A DNA stretch of 64,000 nt from Mikania micrantha (Eukaryota > Streptophyta > Magnoliopsida > Asterales > Asteraceae). The notes under the pieces are model-generated. The model was not told where the DNA came from. It made no database searches and saw only the letters and a list, made by a program, of their open reading frames with translations. The stretch covers positions 44,885,399 through 44,949,398 of the forward strand of contig CM018691.1 of NCBI GenBank assembly GCA_009363875.1, in the 5' to 3' direction. A program made the translations under genes and the position numbers. Of this stretch, positions 11,733-22,389 are shown one piece after another. Every line of letters starts with the position of its first letter. Positions within the stretch are counted from its first letter, which is position 1.

Positions 11733-11969
11733 CTATTTCTTCTTTTGATGGTACTCTGGTTTCTTTATTGTTGCTTCCTTATATTTTCTCGTTTCATCTT
11801 TCAGAACTCCTGACCTCACCATTACCCCAGTAAGTTTAGCTAAAAGAGCAATGGCTGACTCCAAGGTAGCAGGATTTGCAGCCAACACAATGCTTTGAAT
11901 GCAGGAGGGTAAACCAACTACATATCTATCAATCAGTTTCTCCAGAGTTGGCACCATTTCTGGCACCAA
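11733..11969 (-). pseudogene. gypsy gag capsid fragment
   Basis: 78 codons containing LIDRYVVGLPSCIQSIV and LESAIALLAKLTGVM, typical of the helical capsid C-terminal part of plant gypsy gag (RYIxGL...IQ...V). It is broken from the N-terminal part by stops between 11970 and 12148. Confidence 0.75.
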
Positions 11970-12148
11970 GGCTACCAGTTCGCGATAGGGGTGATGAAAG
12001 TCATATGGTCGACTCCCTTCATCACATGGTTCGAGAGCTCAACCTATAGTTGCTGCAGTTCGTGTTTTGGAAAGATTTCGTTCCTCGGAAGAAGTTTGAA
12101 CTCTGCCCAGGGCATTGCCATAGCTTCATCCCTTCTTTGGGCTTTGAT

Positions 12149-12643
12149 CTAAGCGTTCCACCATGTCAAAGCTCGCTTGCTGAAAGATCCAGACGCATAG
12201 TGAACTTTGTGGTGTTCTGGACAACTGCTTATGTCCAAGGTGTTCTCCATTTTCTCCAGCCATTGGATCAGTCCAACAGCTCCTTCCACACCAGTAAAGC
12301 TTGGTGGCTTGCATCCTACAAAGGATTTGTAGGAGCAATCTGAAGTGTGATTAGTGCTTCCACTAGCTTCCCCTGTATGGCCAGAGTTGTTACCGTGGCC
12401 TCGAAGTATGTTGATCATCTCCGGAATAATATCCTTCATCTGGTTAGACAACTGACTACACAGTAATGTTGCCAAAGCAACGGTAGCAGGATCAAGGACT
12501 GGACCCGCATTCGGGTTTGGAGGAGGACTATATGGAGGAGGAGGAGGAGGTGGCGGTGGTGAATCTGGTGGTTATGGTGTCGATGAGTGAGGTGCAGATG
12601 TCTGTGGAGTAGGCACCGGGGTCGGTTGTCTTCTAGGCGGCAT
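12149..12643 (-). pseudogene. gypsy gag N-terminal part
   Basis: The natural ATG is at 12641-12643 (MPPRRQPTPVPTP). The next residues run in the same frame through a TAA about 23 codons in, a poly-proline tract encoded near 12527-12560, and then PSFTGVEGAVGLIQWLEKMEN...ALTWWNA, the classic retrotransposon gag domain. A TAG follows WWNA, where relatives continue with a lysine/arginine-rich helix. Both stops are single-base nonsense changes without frameshift. Confidence 0.82.
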
Positions 12644-12797
12644 TCTGATCATAACCAAAAGAATTTGGTTACTGCAGTGATCAAATGCAGAAGACACAAT
12701 GCAAACTTAAGTCTTATGTTCTCTACATGAAGGTCCCTAAGTTATAGTCTAGGCCAAACCGTTTAAGTACATGACCTATTATTCTCTATAACCTTGA

Positions 12798-12809
12798 GCT
12801 CTGATACCA
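12798..12809 (-). other. Primer binding site (initiator-Met tRNA type)
   Basis: On the - strand the sequence is TGGTATCAGAGC, the complement of the 3' end of plant initiator-Met tRNA. It lies three bases inside the LTR end at 12813. This fixes the element's orientation. Confidence 0.95.
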
Positions 12810-13576
12810 ATCTGTCACACCCCGAGCCGGCGGGGTTGGATCGAAGTCCCCGTCGGGCGGAAGGTTCTCGGGGCGCGATATCGTGGATGATAATTGTGAT
12901 GATCAGATTGTTTACATAGCATCAATGTTAAGAATAACTAAAGCACAATAAAGCATTTAAATAGGATTACAAAGTTAAATTACAATGTCAATGTTCAGTA
13001 ATTTAACTCGATAAACCCAACAAAAGAATCAATGTTTTTCTATCTTGTAATATGTACAAGACAACCAAAAGTGATTCGTATGATTAACAAAATATGTGCT
13101 TCCAAAATCAACTAGGTCATCTATCTAGGCCGCCTAGCATACAATCCAAAGCCATAGCTTAAACATGTTCATCACCTGAGAAAGCATGTAATAAAACATA
13201 GTCAACACAATGGTTGGTGAGTTCATAAAATTTATAAGTTTAAAATAGCTTTAACAAACCTCTTTCGGTAAAACCTTAACCTTATTAACTCCACATGTAA
13301 TATCCCAATCGGTATGCTTATATATAGGGCATACCCCTAAGTCAAGCCTACAACCCGCCCAGACGTCGTCCCACCACATACTAATCCGCATATGACATTG
13401 TTGTTAATAATAATTAAGCATTTTACCTACCATTCAACCCATTCTTCATCATAGCTTTAGTTTACTATTTCAATGTTTACAAGTCTATAGCATTTGTAAG
13501 TATTAGCTTCAAAGTAAGTTTAACAAGCATCATAGTTTCACACGCACATAGTTTAGCTTTCCCTAATCTCATGCGT

Positions 13577-13975
13577 GAGTACAAGCTCTGCAATAGCAGA
13601 AGTTTAGCAATTACGTAGCTCACGGCTAGATACAAGCTCTGCTCTAGCAGAAGTTTATCCATTACGTATCTCATGAATTAGTTAAGCTTAGTCTAGCAAT
13701 TACGTGTCTCCTATACAAGATACAAGCTCTGCTCTAGCAGAAGTTTAGGAATTACATATCTCATACATAGACACAAGCCATGCATACACAAACAATCCAG
13801 CAATTACATATCTCATATAAGCAGACAAAAGCTCTGCTCTAGCAGAAGTTTAGCAATTACATGTCTCTTATATCGATAATAGCTTAGCCTCGTCATGGTT
13901 TAGTTTTCATGTATCTCAATACATAGGTACAAGCTCTGCTCTAGCAGAAGTTTAGCAATTACGTAGCCTATGATT
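13577..13975. repeat. Five-copy dispersed tandem repeat with hairpin core inside the LTR
   Basis: The word caagctctgctctagcag, followed by aagtttagcaattacgt, recurs at about 13581, 13632, 13721, 13830 and 13931. Spacing is irregular, roughly 50 to 107 bp. The core TCTGCTCTAGCAGA contains inverted arms TCTGCT/AGCAGA. The short LTR keeps one unit at about 6820. Confidence 0.8.
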
Positions 13976-14789
13976 AGATACATGCTTAGTATTTCGCGCG
14001 CAATCATAGTTTCAAGCATATAGATTCAAGCATCCACGTATAGTTTCATCATGAATTTCATAGCATAAGCATCAAGTCTCAAGTTTAATCGTATAGTTTC
14101 TAGCATAAGCATCAACTCTCACGTTTAAGCATATAGTTTCATAAGCATCAAGTCTCACGTTTAAGCATATAGTTTCTAACATAAGCATCAAGTCTCAAGT
14201 TTCAAGCTTTTAAAAGTATATTAGATTCCAAGCATAAGTCTCATTGTAAGCATCATGTTTAAGTATAAAAGCATTAAATAACATTTCAATAGTTTTTTAA
14301 AATGTTTAACATGCTTCTCAGTCCCGAAGTAAAACAAATAAGTTTGAAAAGCAACAAATGAGCTCACCTTGTGTCCGTAGTGGTTGACTAAGCAAAACAA
14401 AAATGCACGCTCTCTTTGTTTTTACTTGTTGTAAGGTTCACATTCCTGTATTGATTTCATATAGTTTATAACTTATAAGTATTCGTTGTGGTGACTTGTG
14501 TGCGTGTACGTGTTAGCCCTAGGGTTGGCTAACACTTGTGAGTCTTGTTAATTATCCGGCCCGAAGTTCAATACCTTGTGTAACCAGGCATTGAATCTCT
14601 TTTATTGTTTACCAAATTCCTACTTCGTCTTCCATTTACAATTGTACTTTTAAATAAAGTTTTAAGTGTTGACATAGTTTGTCTAGAATTTCTTGTTATC
14701 ACCCATGTGATATCCGACATGACAATCTGTACATGCATTTACCATTGACTCTTAAATGTTTGCTTGTGTGTTTGTTATCATCGTAAATT

Positions 14790-15070
14790 CATTGGGCCGG
14801 ATAATATGTTGGGTCTCATGGTTCATGCGGGTCTAATGTGGTGATATGGGCCACCATTGGGCCCAATTGTATAACGATTTGGGCTGGACAAAAGAGGCTT
14901 GGGCCGATGGTTTTATGTTGGGCCAAAAATCAGTGGGCCAAAGAGGAGATGCTTGGGCCATGTTACACCCCAATTTGGCCAAAGCTAATGGCGTGGCTGT
15001 TTATATCATGGTTGGGCCAACTCCATGGTTTGGGTCGAAGAGAATGCACGGCTAATTGATTGAGCTTGGG
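14790..15070. repeat. TTGGGCC-rich stretch in the LTR
   Basis: About ten TTGGGCC/TGGGCC words in under 300 bp, including near 14790, 14847, 14856, 14898, 14928, 14954, 15012 and 15065. TGGGCC resembles plant promoter site II elements, but no gene starts here. It may be U3 regulatory sequence or captured DNA. Confidence 0.55.
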
Positions 15071-15119
15071 CCGACTAGGCTAGAAAATGTGACAAGTGCC
15101 AGCGAACCCATCAATTGGT

Positions 15120-15630
15120 TAGGGAAGGTTCGGCTACAAAGTGTCTCAAGGTTCGGTCTATATTTTCGCATCAAGGTTCGGCTCTGGCCGAAAGCCATGC
15201 AGGGTTTGACTCTAGTTCGCCAAGCATCATGGATTCGTCACCCTTAGAAGGGTTCACAGCCATGCAAAGGGTTCGGTACTCCTTGAGGTTCGCCTATGAG
15301 CATAGGTTCGGTGCTAGTTCTTGCATGAAGATTCGGGAGTTGGTAGCTTGTACACAAAGGTTCGGTTAACCATGGAAGGTTCGTAACATGCTAAAGGTTC
15401 GGTAATGATTTGGTGAGGGTTCGGCTGCATGGGTTCTACACCATAGGTTCGTAGGTCCTTAGGCTCGTCTATGGTTCGCTAACACCCATGGTTCGGCTGT
15501 TTTGGTTGACCATGAGGGGAAGGTTCGGCCCAATGAGAACTCTACAGGTTCGTGTATCCATGAACAAGGCATGCAACGGGTTCGGTTGCCCAATGGGTGC
15601 GGTCAAAAACTCCCGAACCCTGTTCCACCA
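15120..15630. repeat. GGTTCG-rich cluster in the LTR
   Basis: The word GGTTCG or GGTTCGG occurs some 17-20 times in about 500 bp, always in the same orientation, separated by 15-50 bp of dissimilar sequence. The spacing is not a clean tandem repeat. The function is unknown. Confidence 0.7.
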
Positions 15631-16794
15631 TCACCCTCTTCCTCGAATCTAATTGCTCCGATGCACTCACCCCTTCTGCTGATTGATTCTAGCCTCTTTG
15701 ATATTCGATTTAGGGTCTAGGTTGGGTAGGCTACTGTTTTAAACCGGACGTGAGTCTAGGTCGAACAAAGTTCCAAGAAAACCTATTTTCGTGATCTTTC
15801 AAACGTCAATACCTCGTTTTTCAGTGGCTATCTTTTCCGATCTGCTGTACTTCTAGGTAGAGGACTTCAAGATGGTCGTTTAGGCTCCAAAAACACGCGA
15901 TTTGGCCCAAGAATGACCAAGTTATGGAGGTTTTAAGATGGTGATCTTTAGAGAGAGAGAGATGAACGGGATTGTGAGTTAGAGAGAGAGGGTTTGTCTT
16001 AAATGAGAAAAATAGCCTCTTTCAAGGCTTATATACCCCGTGTGTGTTCGGGTTCGTTTCGGTGGCTCGGTGCGTATTTTTGTCGCGTATCCGGATCGTT
16101 ACGCGCGTGTTTTTCGTATTTTAAATAAAAGGATTATTTTAGGATGTTTAGAATATGATTATTATTTGAAATTATTTTAAATATCGTTGTATTAAATTAT
16201 TTATCGAATTATATCATTTTAACGCGTTTAATAGATTTGTTCGCGAAATAATAAAATAGTTTTGTTAAATTTTATTTATGATGATTTTCAAAATTGTAAA
16301 ATATTCATATCATTTTTCTTGTTCGTTTTCGTTTCGTCAGAACGCGTCGCCATCGCGCGTATTCGTTCGAATCGTCATTCGAACAAACACGACGATGGCT
16401 TGGCTTTCTGATTCTTGTTCTCTACTGTTCAGTCTTTATTTCAGAACGTTAAACTCTCAGAATCATTCGTACAGATCGTCACCTATACGAATAATTCGTC
16501 GGTTTAGCATTTCGTTATAACAACCATTATAGTTTCGTTATGTTTAACCTCACATACGTTTGTACACAATAGTATCAAATCAAGTATATGTGTTTCCACA
16601 CTGTGTTGTCTGACATATTTCTGACTGTTAAACCCTAAGGTTTTAATCAGATTTACAGAAAATCGTATAATAGTCTCGTGTTAAGCATGATGTATCAATA
16701 GCATAAACATAGTTTCACGTAATGTGTACCTGAGTTACTGTACAAGTTACTGTTGCGATCACTGTTCCAGCACGCGTCCGGCACTGATGTTACA

Positions 16795-16799
16795 GTTCT
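16795..16799. repeat. Target site duplication GTTCT (right)
   Basis: Follows the LTR end GATGTTACA and matches 6048-6052 exactly. The interrupted Sirevirus ORF resumes here. Confidence 0.95.
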
Positions 16800-19794
16800 C
16801 TAGGAACTTGACTCCTCTTCTTCCTTCTATCGAGTTACCTACTCCAGAAGGTGACAGCTTTGTTGCACCCACACATGTTGAACCCACACCTTTCACTTCT
16901 GTTCCTCACCTCATTAAGATCACCTACAAATGCCGCCGAACCCCTGAACAGATCTCTACAGCTGTTCATGCACCTTCTTCCAAACCCATAAAGAGAAAAG
17001 TGAAGAGAACTGCCAAGGGCACAGTTCCACCTAAGGTGAAGGCCACACCTGTTGATACTCCACAAGTTCTTCCTCTGGAACCTGGGGTTGCCCTTAACCA
17101 GCCTGATAGCCCTCAGAGTATGTCACCACACATACCTGAGAATATCCAAAGGGTTACCCCCATCAGTGAGTCTGCTTCTGATGAAGCAACTCCATTAGAT
17201 CAGAGACTGTCTCACAGGTCTCCAGGTTCTTATCACCCAGAAATGCCCCCACCCATTCTCTTACCCAGGCTTAAGGAACCTCTGCTATAGCTGTGGAGGA
17301 ACCACCCTCTCCCACTACCCAAACACTTATGAGAGTGGTGACACATATACAAGCCAGGTTCCCTAACCCAGAGCCTACCACTTCAGAGGTTGACCCCAGG
17401 AGTTCAGAAGGGGTCAATGCAGATGAGGCTGCCACTACTGATGAACCTTCTCAGGTTCTTCAAGACAATGGTACAAGCAATAGGACCTCACCTGCGGCAA
17501 CTCACACTGGAGAGGACTTCTTTGAAGCCCTTCTCAATGAGGGGAATCCAGGGTGCCAAGAAACCACAACTGGTGATGGAGGTGCAGAAGCTAGGCTCAG
17601 GACTCCATCGCCCAATGACTCCACTCAGGTGGATGAGGGCGCCAACACACATGAATTGACGGCCACTATTTCATCGCTCCAAGCCAGGGTAGCTCACCTG
17701 GAAACTGAGGTTGCTGCCCTGCGGCTAGAGGTCCAAGACAAGGATGCAACAATCTTGGATCTCAGGAGGCGACCCCGTGTCATACTCACACCTTTTTATC
17801 CTGATCCTGCTACCACTACTTTTATCTCCCCTGTTGCTACCAAAAAGGGGGAGAAGGCATCATCTATAGTAGGGTCAGGATCAGAAGCCATAGAAGAGGA
17901 AGTTGCATAAGATGCCAACCCATCCATAGTCACATTGACTAATGAATGGGATGACTTCTTGGGCACTTATTTTCATTATACTACTACTTCCTCTTCTTCT
18001 TCTGATGATGATGGTGAGACTGCCATAGAGATTGAGCAAGAGCTCACAACAGATCTCTCTATGGAGCCTTAGTCCCTTGTTGGGACTAAGTCTCCTTCTG
18101 AGACTGCAGCCCAGGTTGCCATGGAGGAAACCACTCAAGAAGAATAGCCTATCTCCATGGAACCTGTGTCCCCTTCTGGGACAAAGGCTGCTGAAGAGTC
18201 TTCTTCTGAGACTACAGCCATGGTTGCCATGGAGGAACCCACTCAGGAACAACAGCCTATCTCCATGAAACCTGTGTCCCCTTTTGGGACAAGGGCTGCT
18301 GAAGACCTCTCCTCCATTCCTGAGCACTCTATGGATGCTGCTAAGGAATCACCCAAGTTGGTTGGTCAACTGGAGGAGGCAGTGAATGCTAAGGTTAATT
18401 CCGAAGCTGCAGCTGCTTCCAAAGGCCCAGTCATCCTTGATGATTCCTCCACAGAGGAGCTAGTTGCCAATGAACCAACTGGTAAGGCTACATGATCCAT
18501 CTCCTCTAGGGTAAAAATGATGGACAAGGGAAAAAAGAAACTGAACCCAGAGGAGGAAGCAGAACAGGAGGAGAAGGTACCAAAGAAAAAGAAAGGCCGA
18601 CCAGACACCTCAATGGATGATGACCTTATCAAACTATCTGCTCTTCTCCAAGAGAACGGATATGATATTGATGAGGTGCTGCTATGGTCGGTACCTGAAA
18701 TGGCTGCTAAGCTGGAGAAGGTGCAGCAACAAGAACAAGCAGCTGCTGCATCCAAAGCCATGACCGCACTTACAAAAAAACAAAAGGATACAGCCTACAG
18801 AGACAGAACGAAGGCTATCCTCCTGTAGTATGGCTTCCATGCTCGGCAGCTAGGCCCCATGAAGAACTCAACTATGGACATGCACGTTAGAGACATAAAA
18901 GCCAAGATTGCCAGAGGTGAGTTACTTTCTATAGAGCAAATTCAAGCCCAAAGGGCAAGCCTAAACTTGGGCTTAGGTCTAGGGGGAGGAGTCAGAATAG
19001 AAATGCCCCTCTCTGGTGCATGGATCAGAGAGGGTAAAGAAGTCATGTGTGGGGAAGCAACAAAGGTTATGTTCTCCAACATGTTCCCCCTAGACCCTAA
19101 AGAAGAACTAGCAGCTCCTCCACCAAGTCCTTCTATGGATAATATGCCAATCTCTTCAGTGATGAAGATTAACACGGGTAAAAAGGTTGCACAGAAACAA
19201 CAATCAAAAGAACCTGATCCTGAGAGACAATCAAAGGCTGATGAGATGAGAAAAGAGCATTCAAGAACTAAGGATGCAGGTCCATAGCCCACTGCAACAA
19301 CAGATGCAGCAGTGGGCTCAAATGTGGAAGATCAGCAGGCCAGAGATCAGAGGAGTCAAGCTATTTCCCAAGATAAACCAAGATTCAGAAGAAGAAAGAG
19401 CATAGCTAGAAAGGAAAAAGAGAACTACTGTCATCTCCTCTGACTCTCAGCCAGATTCACAACCCTCAGAACCAAAAGCCACACCAGATGCTTCAGAGCC
19501 TAAGGAACATCCAAGAGACCTCCATGGACTGATTCATCATCATTCTTACATCCCTATAGTGAAGTGGAGCTTTGATGCACTTCATAAGATGTTCACAATA
19601 ACTCAGTTCAATGGAGGGATAAAGTTTTTGATATCATGCATCTGATGGTGCTGGCTGAGCCCTTTATTTTTTATCTTGAAAGGGTTCCACAGGATAATCC
19701 AGACAATGGATCAGATGGAAGCACAGCAATTAAATGGGTAAAGGCTAGGGCTCATGTTCTGAGGGGGGAGAGGATAACAAGGAGAATCACATAA
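16795..19794 (+). pseudogene. Sirevirus third ORF, central and C-terminal part (copy 2)
   Basis: Continues 5344-6052 after the gypsy insertion. Recognisable segments match the complete copy: a proline/serine/threonine-rich linker; KKxVKRTAKGTVPPK-type basic patch; a coiled coil (HELTATISSLQARVAHLETE) encoded near 17650-17730; an acidic, serine-rich region; GRPDTSMDDD; VQQQEQAAAASKAM; and HARQLGPMKNSTMD. There are in-frame or frame-breaking stops near 17288, 17908, 18070, 18147, 18493, 18826 and 19285. The tail, to about 19794 (HHHSYIPIVKWSF), matches the end of the other copy. It ends some 20 bp before the polypurine tract. Dead, but useful as an outgroup for the intact-length copy. Confidence 0.82.
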
Positions 19795-19814
19795 GAAGTT
19801 TTGGTAGCATCAGC

Positions 19815-19826
19815 CTAGGGGGAGAC
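19815..19826 (+). other. Polypurine tract, Sirevirus copy 2
   Basis: ctagggggagac directly before the LTR. Identical to the tract of the complete Sirevirus, which is on the opposite strand at 27752-27764. Confidence 0.85.
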
Positions 19827-20696
19827 AGTAAAGACTAATAAAGTTTGATGCTCACCAAACTTCAATTTTGTTTAAGTACCAGACACTAAAAAGACAAACA
19901 TCCTTCGAAAGAAAGGAGTTACTCTTCGAAAGCAGCATTGCTTCCGAAGGGTAACTCACTCCTACTGAAGGTTGTACAAGACAAAGCACTTCGGAAGGCC
20001 AACACTTAACAAAGATAAAGCTTCGGAGCTTCCGAAGACAATAAAGCTTCTGAAGAATCAAAGGCTTCCGAATATTCTCCTCTGCAACCTCCGAAGACAA
20101 AGACTTCCGAGGATAATCCTGAAACAAAGACTGTAGCTGATTACTTTTCTAGTACAAAAGGTGCTCACAACAGACATGCTGGTCTTAGAACAACAAAGAT
20201 AACATACCGAGAGTCAAACACAACACCTTACTTCTCCTCAGCTGCATTAAATGCAAAAGATCATCTGAAGCTTTGAAGATCAACAACATTAAATGCCTTT
20301 TGTATTTAGCTAGTCTTTTAAAGTCGATGTCTATATTTATAATGATTGTCATTAAGTGTCTTAGCCTATTAAGACACTTTACATACTACAATAAGCTTTA
20401 CTTTATGTATTTTCTAGTATACCCAACTTGTATTCCTACGTGTATACGGTTGTAGCCTTGGCTATATAACCTCTCATTGTAATGTGTTTAAGTGTGCTTG
20501 TCTGCTTGTAACTTACAATACTTTGAGAGAAATATATCTTTGAGCTTGAATTTATTCTTGTATTATTATTGTTATTCAAAGATTATTAGTTTGTCATTGA
20601 GTGGTTGAGATAACCTTCTAACAGACATTCTGCATCTGATAGATTGCAAGAGAGAAATACTTGTGAAGTGTTGTTTAGATTAAACAACCCGATCCA
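19827..20696 (+). repeat. 3' LTR, Sirevirus copy 2
   Basis: Starts agtaaagactaataaag where the other copy has tgtaaagac, so the terminal TG has mutated to AG. It ends near aacaacccgatcca. It contains the same palindromic block as the young copy (cttcgaaagcagcattgc then ttccgaag near 19935). A TATA-like ggctatataacc at about 20459, also found in the young LTR, may be the promoter. No 5' LTR is present, so no target duplication can be checked. Confidence 0.8.
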
Positions 20697-20697
20697 A

Positions 20698-20876
20698 CCC
20701 AAAGAACTGCATAATACACTTGTACATTATGCATTAAAATATTTTTAATTAAAGAGAAAAATGTGGAGCAGTTAAAAAACCACTCTATGTACAAAACTTA
20801 AAGCATAATGTACAAGTGTATTATGCGGTTCTTAAGTTCTTAACATAAAAGTGGTTCTTAATATAATGCCTTCCTA
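20698..20876. mobile_element. Partial foldback element (family G) beside the LTR
   Basis: The words ccactctatgtacaaaac, cataatgtacaagtgtatta and aaaagtggttcttaa also occur in the element at 50562-50789. On the left another arm, gcataatacacttgtacat, is the reverse complement of the central word, so this piece folds on itself. It ends at the TA tract starting near 20875. Confidence 0.55.
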
Positions 20877-20899
20877 TATATTTATATATATATATATAT

Positions 20900-21153
20900 G
20901 GAGAGAATAAAATGTTAACTCATGTTTATTATGTTAACCGAATAACTACATCTTATTACTTTGGGACCCACACTAAAGTAAATCTAATGGTGTGATTTTT
21001 TTTCTTTTTTTTAATTAATGTAGGGTCCACTTACATTAATTAAAAAACAAAAAAAAACATAAATCTTTATATTTACTTTAATATGGGCCCCAAAATAATA
21101 GGATGTAGTTATTCGGTTATCGCAGTAAGGAAGAGTTAACATTCGAACCATCG

Positions 21154-21156
<3 letters not shown>
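20900..21156. mobile_element. Foldback MITE family E in a TA microsatellite
   Basis: The left arm has aatgttaactc and ttaaccgaataactacatc. The right arm has the reverse complements gatgtagttattcggtta and gagttaacatt. TA tracts abut both ends. There is no coding capacity. A non-autonomous foldback element is the simplest reading; its superfamily is unknown. Confidence 0.75.

Positions 21157-21193
<37 letters not shown>
21156..21193. repeat. (TA)n microsatellite between two foldback elements
   Basis: Uninterrupted TA repeats of about 38 bp linking family E and family A elements. Confidence 0.9.
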
Positions 21194-21196
<3 letters not shown>

Positions 21197-21579
21197 AGAG
21201 CTTCAAATGTTAACCCTCCCTTATATCGTTAACCCGTGTTAACCCGGCACTTTTTGCACGAATCTTTTTTTTTCATGGTTTTTATTATGCATAAATACGG
21301 GGTTCTTTTTTGTGTTTTTGCTAATTCATCACCGTTTAGAAATTATTTACAAATGTAAGTAAATGTAATTTACTAACATTTACTAAATGTTAGTAAATTA
21401 CATTTACTTACATTTGTAAATCATTTCTAAACGGTGATGAATTAGCAAAAACACAAAAAAGAAACCCCCCTATTAATGTGTAATAAAAACCATGAAAAAA
21501 AACAAAACAAAGATTCGGACAAAAAGTGCCGGGTTAACATGGGTTAACGATATAAGGGAGGGTTAACAATGGAACCATC

Positions 21580-21581
<2 letters not shown>
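21194..21581. mobile_element. Full-length hairpin MITE family A (about 190 bp arms)
   Basis: Almost the whole element is one inverted repeat, with its centre at the single base 21383 between aacattta and taaatgtt. The outer arms carry ttaaccctcccttatatcg and, inverted, cgatataagggagggttaa. The interior carries attcatcaccgtttagaaa and its inverse. It is flanked by TA tracts. A transcript would form a hairpin of about 190 bp. Confidence 0.85.

Positions 21582-21655
<74 letters not shown>
21582..21655. repeat. (TA)n microsatellite, about 74 bp
   Basis: Uninterrupted TA dinucleotides bordering the family A element. Confidence 0.95.
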
Positions 21656-21659
<4 letters not shown>

Positions 21660-22389
21660 TTTAACAATTTTTTTGTGAAACCGAGCCCAAAGGCTTTTTA
21701 ATTTAGGCCTCTTTTAATTAGACACTCCACTTTTATATTTTAACACCCTAGCGGTTAGAGACGGACCGTACTAATCAGTACGGCCCATATAGAGTACATA
21801 CAAACATTCCAGAGGAATGACATGGATTCAGTGAAAAATTCCTTAGGACGACCCGTACACGTCAGTACGGCACGTACAGGCCTTGACTTATTTTTACAAG
21901 CCATTTTGGGTGTCAACCGGTGTTAGTCATTTGATACAGGCCGTACGAGTCTCTACAACCCGTCTTGAAATTATTTATTTTATTTAAATTTAATATACAT
22001 ATTTAAATAATTTTTAACGATGTACGTTTATTACGTGAACTTTTGAACGATATACGTATATTATGTTAATTGAACGTCATAAGTTTGTTACGTTATCATT
22101 TTGAACGATATTATTAACTATTTACGAAATCGTTTTAATTAAAATATTTTATTTTATAATTATTTTGTTTACGTTAATTTAATTTAAACGTTATAATATT
22201 AATTATTTAAGAAATCGTCTTAATTAAAATATTTTATTTTATAATTAGTTTGTTTACGTTAATTTAATTTAAACGTTATAAGTTTGTCGCGTAATTATCA
22301 AATAAAACAACACAAACAGAAATGATACAAATAAAGAAAGAAAATACATATATACACAACATGAGCTTTACATACAAGGAAACAAAATA
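21656..22389. other. No gene; AT-rich stretch with ACGGCCCGTA-like words
   Basis: Between 21755 and 21965 there are repeated, partly palindromic words such as ggaccgtactaatcagtacg and ggccgtac. From 21965 to 22290 the sequence is AT-rich and contains a direct duplication of a block with attatttaa..aaatcgt..taattaaaatattttat at about 22110 and 22200. It is probably non-coding sequence of the Athila-like element read on the - strand. Confidence 0.4.

Larger units (their letters stand above)
6053..16794 (-). mobile_element. Complete Ty3/gypsy chromovirus (Tekay-like), 10.7 kb, decayed
   Basis: Bounded by GTTCT on both sides, with LTRs at 6053-7959 and 12813-16794. Read on the - strand the order is LTR, primer site, gag with CCHC knuckle, protease, reverse transcriptase, RNase H, integrase with chromodomain, polypurine tract, LTR. 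This is the chromovirus order. The coding region carries many stops, including one in the gag proline-rich segment, one after WWNA and several in pol, so it cannot mobilise itself. The LTRs differ at roughly 4% of positions in the stretch I compared and also by one 2.1 kb length difference, so the insertion is clearly older than the Sirevirus at 26.9-39.0 kb. The Tekay clade is suggested by the long LTRs and chromodomain and is not proven. Confidence 0.93.
12813..16794 (-). repeat. gypsy 5' LTR (long form, 3982 bp)
   Basis: The same termini as the 1907 bp LTR (TGTCACACC ... GATGTTACA in + orientation), with about 2.1 kb more in the middle (about 13611-15722). The extra part contains a tandem hairpin repeat, a TTGGGCC-rich stretch and a GGTTCG-rich stretch. 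Because one unit of the tandem repeat remains in the short LTR, the long form is probably ancestral. Confidence 0.93.

Noticed and set aside
14838..15369. Overlapping short + strand ORFs with many Trp, Gly and Pro
   Set aside because: They come from the TTGGGCC and GGTTCG motif clusters in the gypsy LTR. Several frames are open at once and no domain is visible.
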